The translations under genes were made by a program, and so were the position numbers. From contig CM056583.1 of NCBI GenBank assembly GCA_029721435.1, positions 88,241,620 to 88,305,619 of the forward strand: a stretch of 64,000 nt of DNA, written 5' to 3'. The notes under the pieces are model-generated. The model saw only the letters and a program-made list of their open reading frames with translations. It was not told where the DNA came from and did no database searches. Positions 49,501 to 61,500 of the stretch are shown here, in pieces (position 1 is the first letter of the stretch; each line of letters starts with the position of its first letter). This DNA comes from Gymnothorax reevesii (Eukaryota > Chordata > Actinopteri > Anguilliformes > Muraenidae).

Positions 49501-52500
49501 GAGGTACTGTTTGCATAAATAGTATTTTTTAATAAACTACCGGTGCATTTTCAAAGTTCTCAGTGCCTTGTTTTAAATGTCAGGGCCCTCGGAATTCTAG
49601 CGATGAATTGTGGCGCTACTTTGAGCCTTGTTAATGATAAAAAATAGGGATTTCTTTGTATGGCAATTCTATGCTCAATTCACTACCATTGTAAGCCTGT
49701 TGGGAACTTCGGCTAAAAAGCCATGTATTTTGAAATGCTGCGTGCGTACGGAGGTGGGGTATTCGACAAAAGTTAGTACTCATTATCAGGTTGCAATACA
49801 CCCCAAGTAAATTTCACCTCAGAATTCTCCTTTAGCTCAAAGCTCCTCTACAAACCAGGGACAGGTGGAATTGGGCTGGGCTGGCGAAGACAGCATATAC
49901 AAAGGTGGGAGGCTGTTGAGCCGCATTTTGTAATAACGGTGCATTTTGTAATAAACGTCCAAAATGTAATAACTTTTTCATTTCATTTTGTAATAAAGCC
50001 GCATTTTGAAATAAACTGCCCCAACGCATTTTGTAATAAATTTTGCCGCATTATGTAGTAAGTTATTACATTTTGAGAAATTTTATTACAAAATGCACTT
50101 GCAACTTTTTTATTTGTTTAAAATTAATCTTAGTGGAGAAATTTGCTGGTCACAGCAGCTCTCTAAACAAGCGGAAGACACTTACGTTGTTTAAGGTAGA
50201 ACTTATATTCATTGGTTCATTATTATTTTAAATTGGCCGCAACATTTATTGTTGTTGAAAGGTTCTATGAATGCATAAATAAAGCTGTTCTTTACCTATT
50301 TATGAGCGTTTCTATTTTGTATGTGCATATGTTAATGTTTACGAATGGATTAAATTTTGAGACCCAGAGTTTTGTTCTGTATTATAAGAAGCATAATAAG
50401 GTTTGTTGGATGTTTATAACTATTCTTGATGTGGTTTTAGTATCCAATAAAAAAAATCTGGAATTTACAGAATATTCTCTATTAATGCAACCTTTGAATA
50501 GTGTATTGATAGTAATTGCTAAGTACTGCTACTAGGCTAATACAGGGATACTAATAATAGGCCTAGCTTTTACAAATACTTTAAAGTAAAATAAAACACA
50601 ATTAACAAACAAATAAACTATGCTTTAGAATTGTTATTACGTAATGCACCATGTTATTACATTTTCTAGAGAATAAAAAAGTTGCAAGTGCATTTTGTAA
50701 AAATCTTCTCAAAATGTAATAACTTACTTATTACATAATGCGGCAAAACTTATTACAAAATGCGTTGGGGCAGTTTATTACAAAATGCAGCAGTTTATTA
50801 CAAAAGGCGGCTTTATTACAAAATGAAATGAAAAAGTTATTACATTTTGGACGTTTATTACAAAATGCACCGTTATTACAAAATGCGGCTCAACCAGGCT
50901 GAACGTTGTGTGCACGAGAGATGATTCGCACTACTTTAAAACTCCTCCTGGCTCTGATTGGTAGATTTTGCTTGGGTGCAGTGAATCCTAGCAAATACCA
51001 TTAGGTGCACAGGGAGGAGTTAAAGATAACTGAGTTTTTTCCAGATTACCCATTGCATGTACTACTATCAGAACAGAGTGACAGTTTGAGCAAATATGTT
51101 ATAAGTTATTTTTATATGACTTACCAACTGCACCTTTAAATAAAAATGAGCAGTCAATTTCTCATAAAATAGAAGCCCTCAAACCTTAAACACTGGTGAA
51201 CACAATTCCCCTCTTGCAGGTATAGAGGATCAGTCTGTCTCGAGAGGCACCGAAGACACTGGCCCTTTTCGCTACACTGCACACATCCACGCGGGCACGG
51301 CTCACAGCGTCTGCTGGCTCCACTCCCAAAACTGCCAGCTGGGCACCTCCACACACACGTCTGCTGCGCTGTGAGGAATCTGCCTGGAGTGAAATGGAGA
51401 AGTCAGTGAGGAGATCCAGAGCAGAGTCACACATATGAGTCACAGAGCAGGGCCACACAGAAGAGTCAGAGAGGTGTGACAGAGCTGAATCACACAGGAA
51501 AGTCACAGAGGAGTTCTATAACAGAGTCACCCAAGAGAGTCTGAGGGGAGTTACAGAGCAGAGTCAGAAAGAGGAGTCAAGGAGGAGTTACAGAGCAGAA
51601 TCACTCACGGGAGTCAGGGAGGAGTTGCAAAGCAGCATCACACAGGGGAATCAGAAAGGAGTCACACAGCACAGTCCCACTGGGAAGTCAGAGAGGAGTT
51701 ACAGAACTGAGTCAGACACAAGACAGTCAGAGAAGATTCACAGACTCCAGGTTCAGAGTTTCTCAATGAAACACCAGGAGCCTGATGAGAGACAGAGCTG
51801 TGGTCACCTCTCGCACAGGAGCTGCAGCGGTTCCTCTCCTTCCCCAGACAGGAGTCACATGATGAGTGACACGGATCACACTCGCCTCCATCTGCCAGGA
51901 GAGAAACACATGCGGAGCTCTGAGCTGCAGCTGCTCGATGACAACATCATGTCACAGTGCACAATGCAAAAATGTGTAACAGTGCGTGGGTGTGGGTGTG
52001 AGGGTGTGTGTGTGTGCTGTCAAGTAAACAAGAGTGTTGGACGCAGGTGTGACAGGTCACCAGTAAGGAATTGTCCCCGAGGACAAGACTCCTGCTGCCT
52101 CAAACACTGTCCATCACTCAGATGCTCCTCCTCCTCACAGGAGTCACAGTCGTCTCTGTCAGGTCCACTGCATGTCCTGCAGCCGCCATGGCAACGCTCA
52201 CACTCCTGAGTCTCTTCGTCGGCGTAGTAGCCCTCCTCACACTGCTGCACACACTGACCATCTACAACAGAACACATCCCCACACTGCTGTACACACTGA
52301 CCATCTACAACAGAACACATCCTCACACTGCTGTACACACTGACCATCTACAACAGAACACATCCTCACACTGCTGTACACACTGACCGTCTACAACAGA
52401 ACACATCCTCACACTGCTGTACACACTGACCATCTACAACAGAACACATCCTCACACTGCTGCACACACTGACCATCTACAACAGAACACATCCTCACAC

Positions 52501-55500
52501 TGCTGCACACACTGAACATCTACAACAGAACACATCCTCACACTGCTGTACACAGTGACCATCTACAACAGAACACATCCTCACACTGCTGTACACACTG
52601 ACCATCTACGACAGAACACATCCTCACACTGCTGTACGCACTGACCATCTACAACAGAACACAACCTCACACTGCTGTACGCACTGACCATCTACAACAG
52701 AACACATCCTCACACTGCTGTACACACTGACCATCTACAACAGAACACATCCTCACACTGCTGCACACACTGACGTCTACAACAGAACACATCCTCACAC
52801 TGCTGCACACACTGACGTCTACAACAGAACAAATCCTCACACTGCTGCACACACTGACCATCTACAACAGAACACATCCTCACACTGCTGTACGCACTGA
52901 CCATCTACAACAGAACACATCCTCACACTGCTGTACACACTGACCATCTACAACAGAACACATCCTCACACTGCTGTACACACTGACCGTCTACGACAGA
53001 ACACATCCTCACACTGCTGTACACACTGACCATCTACAACAGAACACATCCTCACACTGCTGCACACACTGACGTCTACAACAGAACACATCCTCACACT
53101 GCTGCACACACTGACGTCTACAACAGAACACATCCTCACACTGCTGCACACACTGACCATCTACAACAGAACACATCCTCACACTGCTGTACGCACTGAC
53201 CATCTACAACAGAACACATCCTCACACTGCTGTACACACTGACCGTCTACGACAGAACACATCCTCACACTGCTGTACACACTGACCATCTACAACAGAA
53301 CACATCCTCACACTGCTGTACGCACTGACCGTCTACAACAGAACACATCCTCACACTGCTGCACACACTGACGTCTACAACAGAACACATCCTCACACTG
53401 CTGTGCACACTGACGTCTACAACAGAACACATCCTCACACTGCTGTACGCACTGACCATCTACAACAGAACACATCCTCACACTGCTGTACACACTGACC
53501 ATCTACAACAGAACACATCCTCACACTGCTGTACACACTGACCATCTATAACAGAACACATCCTCACACTGCTGTACACACTGACCATCTACAACAGAAC
53601 ACATCCTCACACTGCTGTACACACTGACCATCTACAACAGAACACATCCTCACACTGCTGTACACACTGACCATCTACAACAGAACACATCCTCACACTG
53701 CTGTACACACTGATGTCTACAACAGAACACATCCTCACACTGCTGTACACACTGACCATCTGCAACAGAACACATCCTCACACTGCTGCACACACTGACC
53801 GTCTACACCAGAACACATCCTCACACTGCTGTACGCACTGACCATCTACAACAGAACACATCCTCACACTGCTGCACACACTGACCATCTACAACAGAAC
53901 ACATCCTCACACTGCTGTACACACTGACCATCTACAACAGAACACATCCTCACACAGCTGTACACACTGACCATCTACAACAGAACACATCCTCACACTG
54001 CTGTACGCACTGACCATCTACAACAGAACACATCCTCACACTGCTGTACACACTGACCGTCTACATCAGAACACATCCTCACACTGCTGCACACACTGAC
54101 CATCTACAACAGAACACATCCTCACACTGCTGTACACACTGACCACCTACAACAGAACACATCCTCACACTGCTGTACACACTGACCATCTACATCAGAA
54201 CACATCCTCACACTGCTGTACACACTGACCATCTACAAAAGAACACATCCTCACACTGCTGTACACACTGACCATCTACAACAGAACACATCCTCACACT
54301 GCTGTACGCACTGACCGTCTACAACAGAACACATCCTCACACTGCTGCACACACTGACCATCTACAACAGAACACATCCTCACATTGCTGTACACACTGA
54401 CCATCTACAACAGAACACATCCTCACACTGCTGTACACACTGACCATCTGCAACAGAACACATCCTCACACTGCTGCACGCACTGACCATCTACAACAAA
54501 ACACATCCTCACACTGCTGCACACACTGACCGTCTACAACAGAACACATCCTCACACTGCTGTACGCACTGACCATCTACAACAGAACACATCCTCACAC
54601 TGCTGCACACACTGACCATCTACAACAGAACACATCCTCACACTGCTGTACACACTGACCATCTACAACAGAACACATCCTCACACTGCTGTACACACTG
54701 ACCGTCTACAACAGAACACATCCTCACACTGCTGTACACACTGACCATCTACAACAGAACACATCCTCACACTGCTGCACACACTGACGTCTACAACAGA
54801 ACACATCCTCACACTGCTGCACACACTGACGTCTACAACAGAACCAATCCTCACACTGCTGCACACACTGACCATCTACAACAGAACACATCCTCACACT
54901 GCTGTACGCACTGACCATCTACAACAGAACACATCCTCACACTGCTGTACACACTGACCGTCTACGACAGAACACATCCTCACACTGCTGTACACACTGA
55001 CCATCTACAACAGAACACATCCTCACACTGCTGTACGCACTGACCGTCTACAACAGAACACATCCTCACACTGCTGCACACACTGACGTCTACAACAGAA
55101 CACATCCTCACACTGCTGTACACACTGACGTCTACAACAGAACACATCCTCACACTGCTGTACGCACTGACCATCTACAACAGAACACATCCTCACACTG
55201 CTGTACACACTGACCATCTACAACAGAACACATCCTCACACTGCTGTACACACTGACCATCTATAACAGAACACATCCTCACACTGCTGTACACACTGAC
55301 CATCTACAACAGAACACATCCTCACACTGCTGTACACACTGACCATCTACAACAGAACACATCCTCACACTGCTGTACACACTGACCATCTACAACAGAA
55401 CACATCCTCACACTGCTGTACACACTGACCATCTACAACAGAACACATCCTCACACTGCTGTACACACTGACCATCTGCAACAGAACACATCCTCACACT

Positions 55501-58500
55501 GCTGCACACACTGACCGTCTACAACAGAACACATCCTCACACTGCTGTACGCACTGACCATCTACAACAGAACACATCCTCACACTGCTGCACACACTGA
55601 CCATCTACAACAGAACACATCCTCACACTGCTGTACACACTGACTATCTACAACAGAACACATCCTCACACAGCTGTACACACTGACCATCTACAACAGA
55701 ACACATCCTCACACTGCTGTACACACTGACCATCTACAACAGAACACATCCTCACACTGCTGTACACACTGACCATCTACAACAGAACACATCCTCACAC
55801 TGCTGTACACACTGACCATCTACAACAGAACACATCCTCACACTGCTGTACGCACTGACCATCTACAACAGAACACATCCTCACACTGCTGTACACACTG
55901 ACCATCTACAACAGAACACATCCTCACACTGCTGCACACACTGACCATCTACAACAGAACACATCCTCACACTGCTGCACACACTGACCATCTACAACAG
56001 AACACATCCTCACACTGCTGTACGCACTGACCATCTACAACAGAACACATCCTCACACTGCTGTACACACTGACCGTCTACAACAGAACACATCCTCACA
56101 CTGCTGCACACACTGACCATCTACAACAGAACACATCCTCACACTGCTGCACACACTGACCATCTACAACAGAACACATCCTCACACTGCTGTACGCACT
56201 GACCATCTACAACAGAACACATCCTCACACTGCTGTACACACTGACCGTCTACAACAGAACACATCCTCACACTGCTGTACGCACTGACCATCTACAACA
56301 GAACACAACCTCACACTGCTGTACGCACTGACCATCTACAACAGAACACATCCTCACACTGCTGTACACACTGACCATCTACAACAGAACACATCCTCAC
56401 ACTGCTGCACACACTGACGTCTACAACAGAACACATCCTCACACTGCTGCACACACTGACGTCTACAACAGAACACATCCTCACACTGCTGCACACACTG
56501 ACCATCTACAACAGAACACATCCTCACACTGCTGTACGCACTGACCATCTACAACAGAACACATCCTCACACTGCTGTACACACTGACCGTCTACGACAG
56601 AACACATCCTCACACTGCTGTACACACTGACCATCTACAACAGAACACATCCTCACACTGCTGTACGCACTGACCGTCTACAACAGAACACATCCTCACA
56701 CTGCTGCACACACTGACGTCTACAACAGAACACATCCTCACACTGCTGTACACACTGACGTCTACAACAGAACACATCCTCACACTGCTGTACGCACTGA
56801 CCATCTACAACAGAACACATCCTCACACTGCTGTACACACTGACCATCTACAACAGAACACATCCTCACACTGCTGTACACACTGACCATCTATAACAGA
56901 ACACATCCTCACACTGCTGTACACACTGACCATCTACAACAGAACACATCCTCACACTGCTGTACACACTGACCATCTACAACAGAACACATCCTCACAC
57001 TGCTGTACACACTGACCATCTACAACAGAACACATCCTCACACTGCTGTACACACTGATGTCTACAACAGAACACATCCTCACACTGCTGTACACACTGA
57101 CCATCTGCAACAGAACACATCCTCACACTGCTGTACACACTGACCGTCTACAACAGAACACATCCTCACACTGCTGTACGCACTGACCATCTACAACAGA
57201 ACACATCCTCACACTGCTGCACACACTGACCATCTACAACAGAACACATCCTCACACTGCTGTACACACTGACCATCTACAACAGAACACATCCTCACAC
57301 AGCTGTACACACTGACCATCTACAACAGAACACATCCTCACACTGCTGTACGCACTGACCATCTACAACAGAACACATCCTCACACTGCTGTACACACTG
57401 ACCGTCTACATCAGAACACATCCTCACACTGCTGCACACACTGACCATCTACAACAGAACACATCCTCACACTGCTGTACACACTGACCATCTACAACAG
57501 AACACATCCTCACACTGCTGTACACACTGACCATCTACATCAGAACACATCCTCACACTGCTGTACACACTGACCATCTACAACAGAACACATCCTCACA
57601 CTGCTGTACACACTGACCATCTACAACAGAACACATCCTCACACTGCTGTACGCACTGACCGTCTACAACAGAACACATCCTCACACTGCTGTACACACT
57701 GACCATCTACAACAGAACACATCCTCACACTGCTGTACACACTGACCATCTACAACAGAACACATCCTCACACTGCTGTACACACTGACCATCTGCAACA
57801 GAACACATCCTCACACTGCTGCACACACTGACCATCTACAACAAAACACATCCTCACACTGCTGCACACACTGACCGTCTACAACAGAACACATCCTCAC
57901 ACTGCTGTACGCACTGACCATCTACAACAGAACACATCCTCACACTGCTGCACACACTGACCATCTACAACAGAACACATCCTCACACTGCTGTACACAC
58001 TGACCATCTACAACAGAACACATCCTCACACTGCTGTACACACTGACCATCTACAACAGAACACATCCTCACACTGCTGTACACACTGACCATCTACAAC
58101 AGAACACATCCTCACACTGCTGCACACACTGACCATCTACAACAGAACACATCCTCACACTGCTGCACACACTGACCATCTACAACAGAACACATCCTCA
58201 CACTGCTGTACGCACTGACCATCTACAACAGAACACATCCTCACACTGCTGTACACACTGACCGTCTACGACAGAACACATCCTCACACTGCTGTACGCA
58301 CTGACCATCTACAACAGAACACAACCTCACACTGCTGTACGCACTGGCCATCTACAACAGAACACATCCTCACACTGCTGTACACACTGACCATCTACAA
58401 CAGAACACATCGTCACACTGCTGCACACACTGACGTCTACAACAGAACACATCCTCACACTGCTGCACACACTGACGTCTACAACAGAACACATTCTCAC

Positions 58501-61500
58501 ACTGCTGCCCACACTGACCATCTACAACAGAACACATCCTCACACTGCTGTACGCACTGACCATCTACAACAGAACACATCCTCACACTGCTGTACACAC
58601 TGACCGTCTACGACAGAACACATCCTCACACTGCTGTACACACTGACCATCTACAACAGAACACATCCTCACACTGCTGTACGCACTGACCGTCTACAAC
58701 AGAACACATCCTCACACTGCTGCACACACTGACGTCTACAACAGAACACATCCTCACACTGCTGTAGGCACTGACGTCTACAACAGAACACATCCTCACA
58801 CTGCTGTACACACTGACCATCTACAACAGAACACATCCTCACACTGCTGTACACACTGACCATCTACAACAGAACACATCCTCACACTGCTGTACACACT
58901 GACCATCTATAACAGAACACATCCTCACACTGCTGTACACACTGACCATCTACAACAGAACACATCCTCACACTGCTGTACACACTGACCATCTACAACA
59001 GAACACATCCTCACACTGCTGTACACACTGACCATCTACAACAGAACACATCCTCACACTGCTGTACACACTGACGTCTACAACAGAACACATCCTCACA
59101 CTGCTGTACACACTGACCATCTGCAACAGAACACATCCTCACACTGCTGTACACACTGACCATCTACAACAGAACACATCCTCACACTGCTGTACACACT
59201 GACCGTCTACAACAGAACACATCCTCACACTGCTGCACACACTGACGTCTACAACAGAACACATCCTCACACTGCTGTACACACTGACCGTCTACGACAG
59301 AACACATCCTCACACTGCTGTACACACTGACCATCTACAACAGAACACATCCTCACACTGCTGTACACACTGACCGTCTACAACAGAACACATCCTCACA
59401 CTGCTGTACACACTGACCATCTACAACAGAACACATCCTCACACTGCTGCACACACTGACCATCTACAACAAAACACATCCTCACACTGCTGCACACACT
59501 GACTATCTACAACAGAACACATCCTCACACTGCTTTACGCACTGACCATCTACAACAGAACACATCCTCACACTGTTGTACACACTGACCGTCTACGACA
59601 GAACACATCCTCACACTGCTGTACGCACTGACCATCTACAACAGAACACATCCTCACACTGCTGCACACACTGACCGTCTAGAACAGAACACATACTCAC
59701 AATGTTTAAAACACTCACAGAGTGTAACAGATTCACACCTGCACACAAATGCACACACACACACAGACACACTGACACACACAGACACACATGCACTCAA
59801 ATTCATACAAACACGCACACACACACACAGAACTGCCCTGACCTGACAGGAAGTGGTCAGTTTCGCACCAGAAGCACTCCATCTCATCGCAGCTGACACA
59901 GGTCTCAGGGCATCTCACACATGTCATATTGTCCTCTACACTGTACGTCTTCGCTGGACAGGTCTGATAGCAGCTTTCCTGGAGCCTGTACTTACACATA
60001 AACAGGCGCGTACACACGCACACGCACACACGCACGCACACAGTCATGTGCTAAAACTCAGAAATATTGAAATGCACCAGAGACATGCTGTCAAGGGAGG
60101 CAGTGACCTCACCTTTTATCATTAGATTTTGTCAACCTGTTTCCACTTACTCTGCCTGATTGACAATCAATCACTTTTTACTGTTTTTACCAGACAATTA
60201 AAGCCCAGCCTATATGTAGCCCATAATGATTAAGAGGTGATAATGACAAAGAAATTCATTTACGTTTACGCTCTGATTTAGACGGCAAGGATTGAAATCT
60301 GAATAACTAATTCAAAAAAATTTCAACTATCCCAGTAATTCTGTGTACCATTTGAACCTTTTGTTTATCAGATTATGAAAGTAGACTGAAAATAAACTCC
60401 CTTGGCCTATTTTTTTTTTTGAATGGCATTAAAGTATCTATTTTAGGGTGAAACATTATCGTAAACATATTGACCAAGCACTGAACGCATCGGCATTGCG
60501 TTAGCTTCCTGTCAGCAAATATGAACAAATTTGCGGTCTTGTGAGCATTTTAAGTTCGATTCACTGAGCAGTAATGTTGTGGAAACTGAAACTGGCACAT
60601 CGTTCTGCCATTTAGTCTTAGTAAACTAGGCCTACGCTGTCGGCGTCCGACGGCAGCGAGGGGTATATCCCCAAAATTCCACAAACCTCGAAGCCCCCTT
60701 TATTAGATTCCTTTTTACTAGACCTACAATATGAGGCAAATTTGAGGTGTGTGTAAGTAATTGTTTCAGAGATATGGTTAAAAAATTGATTTTTTTCAAT
60801 ATATAGCGCCACCTGGTGGCAAACCTAGGAGTGCATACTTGCCCAAAATCTAATCAGTTCATTCTCTCTACCATATCTAGCCAAATGCTAAAAATGAGAA
60901 GCCAATGCAAAGTATTTTGTGAGTTATAGCGCTAACAGCTAAAATTCTGGGGACGCGGCAGTGAAACTATGATATCCCTGAAACTCTTATTTCAGGGATA
61001 TAATTAGTTAATCAATCCTCTGATTGCTAATCAAGCATTGTAATAGGGAATTATCGTTTGTTTAACGTGAGGATTCTGCCTCCCCCAACTGACCTCTGAC
61101 AGCACCTCACTGAAACACAAAGACAGAGGCTCATGCAGATGTTTGAAGTGTAGAGATGAGTGAAATAAGAACATTCTGCGTAATAAAGACAACAAACATG
61201 AGTAATATAACATTACACTCCACCACAGAACTCGGAGCAACAATGCGAAACAAAATGGCACGGCAATGCATTTCTCCACAGAGCTGGAGAATGTTCCGAT
61301 AACATCCTATATCAGAGGTCAAGAACTCCACTGATTTCAAGTAAAAGTAGTAATTGTGACATTAGTTTTAAAATGTCCAATCAAGATATTTGTTATCTCG
61401 CACTGTAAGTGGTTAAAGGTCAACATTAGCCACATTAAGTGCTCCTACAGTCCCTAAACTTTCATATGAAGACAAGCCAGTCAGGCATGAGAGCAAAAAG

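Noticed and set aside
49051..49810. Open frames repeated in both halves of 49.0-49.8 kb
   Set aside because: They arise from the inverted arms of the fold-back element; no protein-family motif.
52262..59703. Direct repeat array suggesting a CRISPR locus or a repeat-protein gene
   Set aside because: There are no unique spacers, the unit is continuous, and the many 64-residue frames are by-products of a 43-base period. The unit is explained by the exon 6 junction.
59707..60125. Thr/His-rich and Cys/Val-rich open frames around 59.7-60.1 kb
   Set aside because: They are translations of CA microsatellites flanking pcsk5 exon 5; only 59,843-59,985 is coding.
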